From the NCBI GenBank assembly GCA_016490725.1, contig JAEMHR010000146.1, forward strand, positions 1 to 64,000: 64,000 nucleotides of DNA. The letters are read 5' to 3'. The DNA comes from Amphichorda felina. Taxonomy: Eukaryota; Ascomycota; Sordariomycetes; Hypocreales; Bionectriaceae. Both the position numbers and the translations under genes were made by a program. The notes beneath the pieces were generated by a model, which made no database searches, was not told where the DNA came from, and worked only from the letters and a program-made list of their open reading frames with translations. Numbering within the stretch: the first letter of the stretch is position 1; every line of letters starts with the position of its first letter. Below, one piece after another: positions 1 through 11,151 of the stretch.

Positions 1-133
1 AAATATAAATATAAATATAAATATAAATATAAATATAAATATAAATATAAATATAAATATAAATATAAATATAAATATAAATATAAATATAAATATAAAT
101 ATAAATATAAATATAAATATAAATATAAATATA
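1..133. repeat. AAATAT hexanucleotide microsatellite
   Basis: Perfect head-to-tail copies of the 6-base unit AAATAT, about 22 of them, running off the left edge of the window and decaying after position 133. No coding content. The true length is unknown because the array is cut by the window edge. Confidence 0.95.
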
Positions 134-205
134 GATACGAATATATATATTATTATAGTAGTATTTGCGTTTCTTTGCTAAGTACTTGCCTACTCAGACT
201 CCCGC

Positions 206-469
206 CTATATTAGGATATTTAGATAAGTTAAGCGGTGCTTAAAGTATGCCGGCACTAATAGTAGGGCTAGCAGGTCGACTTCGCTAAGGTCTTCGCGGC
301 CGAGAATCTTTTTAGATATTTGCGGCATGTGTCCTAGGAGCTCCTTAGTTAGTTCTGCGGGGTTAGCTCTCACCAAGTACTTTTGGAAAGCCCGTGTCAT
401 CTCACGTTCGGACCGTCCAAGTTGAAACCAGTCTGATGTGAGTGTCCGCGCCCACGAGCATAAAGCCAC
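206..469 (-). other. Open stretch without ATG start, possible gene relic
   Basis: An 87-codon open stretch on the minus strand with a fairly protein-like composition (mixed charged and hydrophobic residues, for example SDWFQLGRSE). It has no ATG at its upstream end and no recognisable domain. It could be the last exon or a leftover piece of a decayed gene. I cannot assign a family, and it may be chance. Confidence 0.15.
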
Positions 470-2832
470 TATAATGTTAAGGAGTATTCTTAAGAACCGA
501 GGGGCATCAGGGTCGTCTATGGGAATATTATATTCGCTGTCACATTCAGCGAGCTATTGAGCCGCGTCGAACCTGGCGTTGCTGACTTCTATGCTGACGC
601 TGCGACGTTTGCTTATAATCACGACGCCTAAGTCTCCTAAACTTGGGCGTTTCCGAGGATTTACGGGGCCTAGCAATTCGATATACTTTAGGGGGCCCAG
701 CTCGGCTGCATTGGCTTTTAGACAGATATTTAGCTTAGCAATCGTCCTCTCCTACCGTCTCTAGAAGCATGATTTCGGACTTATCTATATTCGTATCTTT
801 ATTTATATTTATATTCGTCTCTATATTCGTCTATATATTCGTCTATATATTCGTCTATATATTCGTCTGTATAATCGTCTATATATTCGTCTGTATATTC
901 GTCTGTATATTCGTCTCTATATTCGTCTCTATATTCGTATTTATATCCTCCTCTTCACTGCTTAGTAGCACGAATCGTCGTCGTAGTCGTCGAAATCATC
1001 TATGAGACTTCCATATAACGGTGCCAAATAATCTGGCCTATCAATTTCTCCTTCTTGGGCGAGAGCTCGGTGTGGCCGGGCCGTGTCAGTTGGAGGGAGG
1101 GTGAGCTGCGCTTTGTGAAGTACATCGTGTTGCAGGTGTCTTGACAGGGAATTGGGTGATCTTCGTCAACGAATTGAACAGTTGCTGGTTCGGTATATGT
1201 TCCCTTTCTGATAATCAGGAGAACATAGAAAGAATTGCAGACCGAGCTTTGCACGAGAGAGGGACTTTTGTCGGTGTGGGCTTGTCGTGGTGTGGCAGGA
1301 GCTGGTGTGCTCCTTCCCGAACGACAACGACGGCTAGGCGAGCATTTTTGGACAACCCTTGGTTCTGGGTTGTCCTATTGCGTCTATGAAGGAAAGCCTT
1401 CGTCAAAAATATATCTAAATGTATAGAATAACAATAGTCGATTCTCTACTGGCATGAAGTGCGTGGTCATGTGATAGCTACCCAGGCGCGACTGTACTAT
1501 GAGGGCATCCTTTACTCATGCTCCGGTTATGTAGCTCCTTCTATATCTGCTCCTTCTTGATAAAACACTATTATTCATGTCTTCTGTAAGCTGTTAGTAA
1601 TCTGCTGCTTGTTTGCCTGGTATAACGTATGGTGGTACTTGGTGTACCTGTCTTGAGTCCGAATTTCGGACATGTTGTGAGTGTACTACGTAGCTTCCAA
1701 GGGGCCGACCGCCCTTCAGGGCCGTCTTTATGTTCAGAGAGAGGTAAATTGGTGACTATTTACCAAGTTCCTTACTATGATGTCACTGAATCATCGGAGC
1801 TGCTATCCCCTCCTCCTTGACCAAGAGCATCTGTTCCATCGTTAGGGACCGCCATGGGAGGAAAGGTTAGACACTTGCTTTCTCTGGAATAGCTCTTCCA
1901 TTCTGTCAGCAGTTTTACCTATTATTTTGACCTGACAGCGCCCGTGACAGCTACCGTTGGGCGTGGACGGGGCGCCTGTTGGTGTGCATTGTGTTACTTC
2001 TGTCATGGGATGATGATGCAAACTAAGTAGGTAACATCTAACCGTCACAAACCAAGAAAAATTGAAGGACAATAAGTGCGATGATGATTGATAGTTGGGG
2101 TCAAATGGCCGCAAACTCATCTCTCAGCCTGATTGAGGGGTACAATGCAGTAGGCCGCTATTCTCATAGAGCTTGCTTTCCCGAGCCGATGCAGTAGTGC
2201 TAGATTGTATTCAAACTCAGCTTCAGGCAAACTAAAAGAGCCAACATCACGTCTCACGAGACTCGGACAGCGCCGATAAGCTTTTAAGACCAAATCTCAG
2301 CTTCTAGAAATACCCATCTGCGATACTGGTGTTGAGTTCAAGCGCACCTCTCCCTAGACGCAGACCGTCGAAAGACGTTTGGCCAGCTGGCGGCCAGGTG
2401 CCAGATTCTTCTGTACCTACTAGGCTCCCACCCAGCAACGTCAGTACGGAATTATGTACCCGTCCTTGCAATCCTCTTTCTCTCCTTTCACTGACTCCTC
2501 AATCAGATAGAACGCTACATTCGCCTCTTCCCCTTATCCTTCCTGCCTACCTATTCCTTCTTCGGCCATATGAATCACAGTCTGCCTCTTCAAGCCTGTG
2601 ATCGTTATCGCTAGACGTTGAAGGCATATTCGTTTAGGCCTGAGGGGAATCCAGCTTTGCTCGACGTCCTGGACGCTTCTGCCGTCCTTGAAATCAGACT
2701 TTGACAATCCAGGCGGGCCTTTTTCCCACCCTGACAGTAAGCTCACCCTTATGTTCTTCTACTCATCTGATCTAATTTTCATACTTGTGCTAACACCATC
2801 GTGTTAGAATAACTGTGCCCATTGTTGCGGCT
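470..2832. other. Gene-free stretch with simple repeats
   Basis: No convincing gene on either strand. Only short open frames without ATG starts or domains occur. The stretch holds the 12-base minisatellite listed separately and otherwise unremarkable sequence. The last 300 bases form the promoter of the coiled-coil gene that begins at 2,833. Confidence 0.6.
778..950. repeat. 12-base minisatellite (TTCGTCTATATA-like)
   Basis: Roughly 14 imperfect tandem copies of a 12-base unit related to TTCGTCTATATA. The units differ mainly by a T/C/G exchange in the middle. Because 12 is divisible by 3 the repeat reads as an artificial Ile-Phe-Val-Tyr protein in one frame, which I do not regard as a gene. 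Confidence 0.9.
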
Positions 2833-4701
2833 ATGGAATTCAACAACGCTGGGCATGACGCCCCGGATCCTGACGTCCGGGCCGCCACTGTCAATACGAT
2901 GCGAAGCCAGGGACTCTTCTTTACCGGCGACATGAGTGCTAGGTCAAATGCTCCAGTGCCGTATACTGAGGGCTTCGATTTTGACAACAACGATGACGAC
3001 TTGAATCCTGCGACGGTCGTTCCTCATCTTAGCCAGAGCCAGAGCCAGAGCGACCACGGAAAGTTGCGGCGCCTTAAGCATGCTCGTCACATCAGTGGTG
3101 CCAGGCCCTTTGGAGACTCCGGCAAAGGAAAGGAGGAACTAGTTGCTCCTTCTGTTGAACAGTACAATCTGGACCAGATCTTGGCCGCTACCGGGGCTCA
3201 GGTCGGCGGTTTCACATTCGGTGCCGCCCGTAACCAGGCACGCCCTCACAAGCCTTGGACGCAACGTCACGCAGCAATCACCGCCCAAGTCGAGTTCCAC
3301 AGAGCAGGATTTAGGTTTGCCGGAACTGACAATGCTGATCCCAGCCACCCTCTTGCAGCTTTGTTTGATCGGACCATGGGGCACACCAACAACCACTTCG
3401 ACTGGCTGGAGGGTTCCAGCATGAAGACAGCTAAGCCCAGCAACGCCGACAGTCCCTACATCCGTGCTGTCTGCAACGCTGCAAAAGAGGCTTCCCAACT
3501 CCTGCTCGATGGATACGCTAGTCACAGCGCAGCCGGCCACAGCCGTTTCATGGAGCTTCTGCCTGAGCATGGTCTTGTATTAGCATGCCGATTCATCAGT
3601 CCGAGCGGCAGCATCGACGGTTCGATCGCTGGACACCTGAGTGCATGCGGTTATTCCTGGCTCATGGAAATCAGGACGCCCCCCTCTGAGGGACCAGCAG
3701 GCTCTACTATTGGCAGCTCCAATGTGGTAGTAGATCTTGCCAGAGACAGTCCCAGCGTGGCACAAAATTCCACAGACGACGATTCCAACACGGCACAAGA
3801 TGATGAAGATTCCACCAGCGACCGTTCCGAGTCTAAGGCCAGCGACCATTCTGAGTCTGAGGCCAGCGACCATTCTGAGTCTGAGGCCAGCGACCATTCT
3901 GAGTCTGACGCCGAAGCGAATCCCACCAGCGACAATTCTAACTCGGCGGAGCTGGCCTCGGAGATTTCCAGCTTGGGTGCTAAAATAGCTTCCTGCAGAG
4001 ATATGATCACTAGAGCGGAGGCTAGAATCAATGAAGCGGAGGCTAGAATCGATGAAGCGGAGGCTGGTATCGCAGACTCGAAAAACAGAGCTGACCCAAC
4101 TGCCCTAGTTCCCTATATCACTCGCAAAGTCAATCAGAAGATCAGGGCGGTCAAGAAGAAGTTCGGTGGCCAAGACCAAGAATTCAGACTCATCCGCGCC
4201 AGGATGAGTGAGACTACGCAGCAGCTTGCTGACCAGCACCGTGACCTCGAAAGGATCATCGACGAGCGGATAAGCGAGGTCACGCAGAAGATTATGGATC
4301 AAGAAAATCGGATTGCGGATCAAGACGAAAGGATTGCGGATCAAGACGAGCGCATGTCGGGGCTGCTCGAAAGGCACGAGACCGACATCCATAGGAGGGT
4401 CCTGAACAGTGCCGACTTTTCACACATGGTACGCACTCTCGTACGCGAAACTGTTGCCCAGGTATTTGGAAATATTCAGACAAGCCTCTATCCTCCAACG
4501 ACCGATGCGCCACCCCAGCATTTGGGGGGAGACAATAGCACTGGCCCAGTGCTACCCACAGAAGAGGGCCGGAAGCGCGATGCACCCCCCAGGAGCGAGG
4601 CCAGCAATAAGCGCCAGAAATCTTCCCCGAAAGATGCGATGATGGACGGGATTGGTAACAGGCGTCAGAATTCTGAAGTAAACTTCTATTTGATGGACTG
4701 A
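2833..4701 (+). CDS. Hypothetical coiled-coil protein with acidic repeats
   Basis: Single-exon gene of 622 residues. The first ATG of the frame is at 2,833. I do not recognise a catalytic domain. Residues 1 to about 310 are globular and of unknown family. A Ser/Asp/Glu-rich linker follows, containing three exact 24-base repeats (ASDHSESE) at about 3,837-3,909. From about residue 380 to 520 the protein is a long coiled coil with heptad-sized internal repeats: AEARINE/AEARIDE from 21-base units near 4,014-4,070, and RIADQDE twice near 4,310-4,350. The C-terminus is basic (KRDAPPRSEASNKRQK) and could be a nuclear localisation signal. This architecture suggests a structural or nuclear scaffold protein, but that is inference. 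Reading frame and codon use look genuine. Confidence 0.7.
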   Translation: MEFNNAGHDAPDPDVRAATVNTMRSQGLFFTGDMSARSNAPVPYTEGFDFDNNDDDLNPATVVPHLSQSQSQSDHGKLRRLKHARHISGARPFGDSGKGKEELVAPSVEQYNLDQILAATGAQVGGFTFGAARNQARPHKPWTQRHAAITAQVEFHRAGFRFAGTDNADPSHPLAALFDRTMGHTNNHFDWLEGSSMKTAKPSNADSPYIRAVCNAAKEASQLLLDGYASHSAAGHSRFMELLPEHGLVLACRFISPSGSIDGSIAGHLSACGYSWLMEIRTPPSEGPAGSTIGSSNVVVDLARDSPSVAQNSTDDDSNTAQDDEDSTSDRSESKASDHSESEASDHSESEASDHSESDAEANPTSDNSNSAELASEISSLGAKIASCRDMITRAEARINEAEARIDEAEAGIADSKNRADPTALVPYITRKVNQKIRAVKKKFGGQDQEFRLIRARMSETTQQLADQHRDLERIIDERISEVTQKIMDQENRIADQDERIADQDERMSGLLERHETDIHRRVLNSADFSHMVRTLVRETVAQVFGNIQTSLYPPTTDAPPQHLGGDNSTGPVLPTEEGRKRDAPPRSEASNKRQKSSPKDAMMDGIGNRRQNSEVNFYLMD

Positions 4702-5229
4702 GGAAAGCGAGAAGGGTTGAGGACAGGGCTAGCTAGTCCTGAGGACGCGCCATTTTGCTTCATAACTCGTTATCTCTGTAATAATACATTCACTCAGATT
4801 GTAAAATGATGGTTTCGTTGACCGGTGATTTGCGTGCCATGAACTGTCCCGGCATAGATCGTCGTGGATCACGAGGTTGATTAATTCACAAAGAGTGAAG
4901 CTACCTGAGCTGCGTCTTACTCACCCTGTTATGCTTATTTAACATCGGAATGATGAGCATCCTAACATCTCAATATTATCATGTCAATGCCGGGGTAATA
5001 GATATACGAACATCGTCATAATAAGCGTTCGACGCTGCAAGATTCGTATCGTAGCCCACACGAATATTTGATACAACCTGAGTAGCTTCACTCAACTATG
5101 AAAGGGGATGCGACTAGTCTATTCCTTTTATCTTCCTGCGCCAGGCCCCATCGTGTAGCATCAATATACAGAATCGAACACAGCACTGTCCGTAATGGTT
5201 GTTGTACAAGGATTTTCCCCAAAGAAACT
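4702..5229. other. Spacer between convergent genes
   Basis: About 530 bases between two genes that point toward each other. I see 3' untranslated-type AT-rich sequence and no gene, repeat or RNA. Confidence 0.6.
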
Positions 5230-6272
5230 TTACGCCTCCTTCTCCGCCGTCGTGTCATCCTTCTTGTCCTCCACCTTGTTGTTGGCTGCGCTGGCGTCCT
5301 CCCACTTCTTCGGGGCATCCTCATTGACCCGCACATCGCCAGGCAAGTCGGCAGCCTCGAGCTTCTTGTCGTTGTCTTGGACGATGGTGGTAGGTAGCTC
5401 ATCGTGAGATTGCTGTTCTGGCACCGGGGCCTCATCGGAGACCTGCGTAGCGGGAGCATCAAGCGACTCCTGGGCCGCCTCCTCCTCATCCCCTAGCTCG
5501 GCGCCGTAAATTTCAGGGTACTGTCGGAAGCACTCTTGCATGCCCCTGCGAATATGTCAGCTTGTTATCTGTCAATGGGTCCCAAATGTGCGACGTACTG
5601 GAACTTATCAATGCAGTCCATGCCCTTGGGGTCCGCCTCCGAGTAGACGAAGCAGCTGAATGCCGTCTTGAACTCCTCGCCGCAGGGGCCGTGGGCCATG
5701 CCACCAAGGCATGGGCAGTCCCAGTTGATCTCTCCAGTCTCGGGATTAAAGGCGCCCTGCTGGCCCGCCTCTTCCTCGAGGGCCTCGACTCCCTGCGCGG
5801 GTGTTGCTTCTTCCGATTGCTGGGCCTGGGAAGCCTGTGACTCTGACGCGGGCTCCTTGGGCGCGGACTTTTGCTCATCGGACGATGGGGTAGGCTCGGA
5901 CTTCGTGGGCTTCTCCCGGATATGCTTGCGCTTCTCCTCAATCACGGAATCGACGGTGGGAAGATCGGACTCGGCAAAGGAGGGTGGCGCGGCTATTGTT
6001 TGTGCTGTTGAACGCTAGTTAGCTGCCAAAGTCTGCTGCATTTGGTACTGAGGTATCGCCGTACGGGCTGCCTCCTCAGCAAAGACGGAGCTGGTGTTGT
6101 AGTAGTAGATCGCGCCGCCTGCCAGACCCCAGCGCAGGGCAGTGCTCTTCCAGCTTCGGGGCTTGCTGGCTGGTGATGCCGACGAGGAGACGAAACGGCG
6201 CGAGGCGGTTTGGGGGGCGGAGAGGCTGCGCAGCGCTGGCCGCGAGGCCGAGCGTAAGGCTGTGCGGTACAT
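5230..6272 (-). CDS. MIA40: Mia40/Tim40 intermembrane-space import oxidoreductase
   Basis: Three exons (6272-6065, 6004-5599, 5545-5230) give 309 residues. Mia40 is the oxidoreductase of the mitochondrial intermembrane space that traps cysteine-rich precursors by forming disulfides and is reoxidised by Erv1. Residues 1-40 are an Arg/Ser-rich presequence. A single membrane anchor follows (about 45-65, WGLAGGAIYYY), then an acidic linker. The core has the redox CPC (C166, C168) and the twin CX9C pairs C177-C187 and C200-C210. Both introns are phase-consistent; the first has a CTAAC branch point 12 bases before its acceptor region, and the second splits the core just before the last CX9C cysteine. 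The acidic C-terminal tail is typical of fungal Mia40. It shares a 587-base divergent promoter with the thiamine pyrophosphokinase gene. Confidence 0.95.
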
Positions 6273-6859
6273 GACGGCTGGCCCTGGAGTTGAGTGTTCA
6301 AGATCTAAAGAGCGACGGGGAAGAAATGTTTCTGATGAGGTTAACCCGTATTGGTCAGCAGTAGCCAGGGCGCATCTCAACTCCAAGTTTTTGTGCCGTC
6401 ATCGCCCGACACCCGTAGCCTAGACGTATTTAGCCGGGGATTAAGCATGGGGGCGTCTGCATCGCCCAACCCAAACAGACATGCCAATTGGACAGCTCAA
6501 GGATCCGAGGCCCTGGAAAGGTACAAGATCTGGCATCTATTGCAAATTGGCAGGATTCAGTGAGCGTATATGCGCAGGGCAGACAATCCTGCCAGAAGCT
6601 GAAATTGGGGTGACACGGAGGCGAGGCTCCTGGTACAACTGGTGGATTCTGGGAACAAAAATGCTAACACTTGCTTTCTCGCTTAGTCCTCCATCCGCTA
6701 GAGTGAGGGACAAGAACGAGCATCTGAAGCTCTCACCCACATTACCCCCCGCAAACCTTCACATCCACAGTCAATCCTGAAAGCAAAACGTTGCGAGGCA
6801 TTTAGCCGGCTGGTCCGCCCTTTGTTACTCGCCATTGAATTGCAAGCCTTGTAGCAACA
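6273..6859. promoter_or_regulatory. Divergent promoter, MIA40 and thiamine pyrophosphokinase
   Basis: A 587-base gap between two start codons facing away from each other, so it must hold both promoters. I see no thiamine riboswitch-like aptamer and cannot name a transcription-factor site with confidence. Confidence 0.5.
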
Positions 6860-7787
6860 ATGGCCGATTCTCCAATTGAGTGGCGCCCAGCCAAAGTGTT
6901 GCAGAGTCGCGATGACGCCCCCGACTTCGCTCTGCTCATATTAAACCAGCCGCTTCGCAATGGAAGTAACCTACGCAAGCTCTGGAGAAATTGTATGGAT
7001 ATGCATCAGATTGAATTTCCTCGGAACTGCCTGTTAACCCGAAATGTAGCATCACTAAGAATTGCTGCCGACGGCGGTGCAAATCGTCTGCATGAGCTCT
7101 CATCGTTTCGTGGTAAATTCGTGAGTTTTTACTCATCTCTTATACTTGGATATTCTTATGTGGCTATGGACCGTGGGACATATGCTGAATGGTATGCAGT
7201 CGAATCTACAGGTCATCATCGGTGACTTGGACTCGCTTAATCCCTCTGTCCGCGACTTCTACTCGTCTCAACCAACTCCGGCGCGAGTAATCCATGATAC
7301 CGATCAGGAGTCGACAGATTTTGGCAAGGCCATCAACTGGATCCGCAGTCAATATCCCGGGGAGATGGACATTGTCGCTATGGGTGGAATTGGCGGCCGT
7401 GTTGACCAGGGCCTGAGCCAGTTGCACCACCTGTATCTCTTCCAACAGGACCCCTTGTACGCCAACGGGCGCATTTTCCTCCTCTCTGGATCCAGCATGA
7501 CGTTTCTGCTCAAGACCGGATCGCATCGCATCCGAGTTCGGGAAGATGACGACAGTGAGAACGACGTGTTTGGCAAGCATGTCGGCATAATTCCTCTGAA
7601 GGAACCTAGTCGCATCACCACGAAGGGTTTGGAGTGGGATGTGACCGATTGGGAGACGCAGATGGGCGGCAAGCTGAGCACGAGCAACCATGTGCTTCCA
7701 GAGACGCGGTGGGTCGAGGTTGAGACCACTAAGGATGTTCTCTTCACCATCGCTCTGAGCAAGGTCGATAGCGAGGATGAAGTGTAG
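6860..7787 (+). CDS. THI80: Thiamine pyrophosphokinase
   Basis: Three exons (6860-6992, 7050-7120, 7200-7787) encode 263 residues. The enzyme transfers pyrophosphate from ATP to thiamine to make thiamine diphosphate, the cofactor of pyruvate decarboxylase and transketolase, in the cytosol. Family signatures are all present: the N-terminal LLILNQPL strand, RIAADGGANRL, the metal-binding GDLDSL, STDFGKAINW and the MGGIGGRVDQ loop, followed by the beta-sandwich thiamine-binding domain that ends in a Trp/Thr-rich strand (VTDWETQMGG). The first intron is 57 bases (phase 1) and the second 79 bases (phase 0). Length is normal for the eukaryotic family. The gene is convergent with BOS1, with only about 140 bases between their stop codons. 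Confidence 0.93.
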
Positions 7788-7929
7788 CCCCCGTCCCCAA
7801 ATCTAGCGCCATGGCGGCATGTCTTGTACTAGTGCTGTATGCAGAAAGCAAAGTCGCATTGCTGAGGTATCATTCTTTTCAAAATCCAAACGCCGCGCTC
7901 GCTTCGGATTGATGGTAGTCGTACACGGA

Positions 7930-8704
7930 TTATCGCAGGTAATGCACAACCAGCCAGCAAAATAGAATAAAAATGACAACGCCGGCGGCAAAGATCCACT
8001 TATCCTCGCGCGCGCGCCGCTCCACCATACGGATGGTGTCGCCGCTGATTCCCAGGGTGTTGGCAACACTGTACAGCCGCTTCTGGGTCGTCTTGAGCAT
8101 CTCCCGCTGCTGGCCGAGATCGCCAAGCACGGCCTGGCCGCGGGCAATGTAGTCATCGAGGGCCTGGTTGGTGCTCGCGAAGAAGTTCTGCTCTCTCAGT
8201 GCATGAGCCTCGCGGGCGTCGTCTCCAGATCCCAGGTACTGCTGCTGCTGCTGTTGTGGGTGCCGGGGCTGAAAGGTGGAATGTGATGAGGAAGTATTGG
8301 CGTAGGGGTTCTCGGGGGTGGCATTGTACGGTCGGCGCTGACCCAGGAGCTCAGAGCGGTTGGTCTGGTGCTGTATTTCCTCCCGGACTTTCTTCAGAGC
8401 ATCGACCTCTGTGCGGAACGAGGATAGGTCGGTTCGAAACTTGCGGATGCGCTCCAGGGCCTCCTCGTGCTTCTTGGGGACAATCTCCTGCTTCGCGAGG
8501 GCATTGTACTCGTCGACCGTCTTCGAAAAGGAGGCCAGCGAGGCGGACACGTTCCCGACTTCGGCGGGGCTGGGGTTCTGTTTGGAGGAGAGGGTCGAGA
8601 GCTCCTTGCGAATGGCCTTGCTTTGCCGCAGGGCTGAGTTATACGAGACGTTCTGTAGAATCTCGGTCAGTCGCGTCTCAAAATGAGTCCAGAGAGCGTA
8701 CCAT
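7930..8704 (-). CDS. BOS1: Golgi Qb-SNARE Bos1 (membrin)
   Basis: Two exons (8704-8702 and 8652-7930) give 241 residues. Exon 1 is only the ATG. A GTACGC donor follows it at once, and a CTACAG acceptor joins it to AACGTCTCG, so the protein starts MNVSYNSALRQSKAIRKEL, as other fungal Bos1 proteins do. Bos1 is a SNARE of ER-to-Golgi vesicle fusion that pairs with Sed5, Bet1 and Sec22. Visible parts: an N-terminal three-helix region, a Gln-rich linker (HPQQQQQQYLG), the SNARE helix (about 160-215, with the GDLGQQREMLKTTQKRL core) and a C-terminal membrane anchor ending VVHYLR. The one-codon first exon is why an ATG cannot be found inside the long open frame. Confidence 0.92.
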
Positions 8705-9267
8705 GTCGTCAAGTTTGTGTTGAGGACTGAGGGGCCGGTGGCCTTAGAAGGTTTGTGTTGGGCGCTCTTGCCACATGTTGGAGGGTCATCTTGGGGTCGT
8801 TATCAGGCAGGTGCAGCGGTGAGGCCACCTCAACGTTCTGGGGTACCGGAAAATCATTGTCGCGTGTCGTGAATCTGACTTGCAACCAAGTCCTCCGCTC
8901 CACTCATCCGTTGTCCGACACGCTTGGATATTATCTCTGGTATTTGGCACGGGCATTGTGATAATCTTTTCGAATTCAGACGACTGACAACAATTGCGGA
9001 GGTGCCGCGTTCTTGCCTCCGATCATCCATGGACCAGAACGTGGCGATCACGTGGACAACTTCCAAAATGGGAACCCCACATCTTCGTGTAAGTTGGTGA
9101 TGATGCTGGAGGTTGGAAACATGAAAGTTGGCCACAATGAGGAAAACGAATTGATTCTGGAACACAGGCGGCAATTCAAGTTAAGCGTACGGCATTGATT
9201 GCTATGCTACTGGGATATCTCTCGTAAACAACGTCCGACTTTGCGGCAAAACACTACAGTGGTATGT
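8705..9267. other. Spacer upstream of BOS1, downstream of PTR2
   Basis: About 560 bases with the BOS1 promoter and the 3' region of the transporter. No further gene or repeat is visible. Confidence 0.55.
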
Positions 9268-11151
9268 CTAAGCATCCGCCTCCTTGTCCGCAGCCGTCAT
9301 CGTCGGCTTGTTCTGGCCGATGAACTCTGACTTGCGTAACATATTCCACTTGTCCTCCTCAGAATCCAAATGTCTAAAAGAAAACCAAAAAGCGATTCCG
9401 CCAACGAGGGCGATGCAGGCAACGACGGTGTAGTTCCAGACGAGGAGGGGATCGCCGGAGAGTGGGGTGAAGGCCTGGCCAATGGCAGCAGAGATGGCGC
9501 TCATGAACAGGTTGACGCTCATGACAAGAGACTTCATGTTCTCGGGGGCCTTGGAAAAGGCGTACTCGTACGAGGTGACGTTGGTGAAGATCTCGCCGAT
9601 ACCGACAAAGATGTACGGCAGAGCCTGGGCCCAGACATTGATCTTGGCGGGCTCGCACTCCTCCCCGGCCTCCATCTTGGAGTTGATGTACTTGCCGCAG
9701 GGGTTCATCTCGTAGATGTAGTGCTGCATGACGGCGGCGGCGACCATGGAAAGGGCGGCGATGAAGAAACCGGTCGTCATACGCTTGATGGGGGTAAAGG
9801 CAATGCCCATTTTGCGGAGACCAGGGTACAGACCGTGATCAATGAGAGGGATCATGATGACGATGGAGATGGGGTTAAGATTCTGGATGACGTCGTTGGG
9901 GGTGCCGTGACGCTCCATGGTGGAAGCCTGCATGGTGAGGTTGCCGGTCATCTGGTTGTAGGCCAGGTAGAAGATGGGGATGAAGAGGAAGACCTTGCAG
10001 GCCATGAGACCACGACGGACCTCGTCAACCCAGGCGTCATCGTAGGTCATCCACGACGGGCGCTGCTCGATGGGGATGTTGCTAGGCTTGGCCTCCTCCC
10101 AGTTGGGCTTCCAGAAGCTGGAGCGCTTCTGGACGAAGCGGAACATGCGGAGGAACTTGGACAGCAGAGATCCGGTGGGGGGGGAGAGCTTGTACTTCTT
10201 CTTCTGGGACCAGAGGACCACGGGGGCCAGGAGGAAGAGGGCGGTGGGGATCAGGAAGGCCTGCCAGAAGCCGTGGAGGTTCTCGACGTAGACCATGCCG
10301 ATCTGACCGCTGAGGGCACCAATGTTGATGCAGAGGTAGAAGTAGAGGAAGATACGGGTGTTGGTGACGGCGGGGTCGACAATGACGCGCTTGCCCTTGC
10401 GGACCTCGACGCGCATGCGGGTATCGTCATTCTGCTCGGCCAGCAGGGGGGAGACGTTGGCCTTGAAGAAGCCGCATCCGATGCAGAGCGCCAGAAGACC
10501 GACGATGAAGACGCCAAAGGCGGCGTCGGGCTTGACGATGACACCAGGGGCAGAGGCGGCCACGAGGATGACGTGGGCAATGGTGGCGATACCGATGGCG
10601 AGATGGATGGTCCAGAAACGACCCATGTGAGAGTCGGCAATCCAGGCACTATTCCGAGTTAGCCACATTTCTCTACATCCCGGGTCTAGTACTCACCCGA
10701 TAAGAGGCGTCATGTAGGTGAAGAACTGGTTGACCAAGCTGATGCCCTGGGCAGCCTTGGAGCCCATACCCAGAGCACCCGCCTGGCCATCGAGGGTGGC
10801 TGGGGCACCCGTGGTCGAGCCTGGAGGGAGAGGGGCGTTGACAAAGTTGGTGTACAGGACGGAGGAGCCGTAGTAGGAGAAACGCTCGCAGAGCTCGACA
10901 AACGCAATGGTCCACATGCTCCACAGGATCTTGCCAGAGACACGGGGCAGGGTGCGCAGCTCCTCTTCGGTGGGCTTGTCGGGGTAGTCTTCTTCGTCGG
11001 TGGTAGAGACAACCTCGTGGCCCAGGACCTCCTTCTCCTTGCTCACGTCAATGGAGCCCTTGGCTGGGTTGTTGTAGATGCCGCCATGCTCGGCGTCGGT
11101 CAGGCCGGCCTGAGCGATGGCATCATTGTCGAGGTTGACGGCGGTCGTCAT
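9268..11151 (-). CDS. PTR2: Peptide transporter of the POT/PTR family
   Basis: Two exons (11151-10697 and 10648-9268) joined across a 48-base intron with a CTAAC branch point encode 611 residues. The first ATG of the frame is at 11,151; an in-frame GTG lies two codons upstream. It is a proton-coupled symporter for di- and tripeptides in the plasma membrane. An acidic cytosolic N-terminus of about 75 residues is followed by the POT signature ELCERFSYYGSSVLYTNF, the segment TPLIGAWIADSHMGRF (split by the intron) and GCGFFKANVSPLLAEQ, with about 12 hydrophobic helices in all. A charged loop near the middle (KKKYKLSPP) is usual in fungal members. Length matches yeast and Aspergillus PTR2. The 5' side faces a 3.6 kb gene-free region. 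Confidence 0.93.

Noticed and set aside
778..1005. Ile-Phe-Val-Tyr repeat protein
   Set aside because: Translation of a 12-base minisatellite; no coding support outside the repeat.
9370..10662. 430-codon plus-strand frame
   Set aside because: Exact antisense shadow of the PTR2 coding exon, rich in Gly, Asp, Glu and Val as expected for a GC-biased complement.
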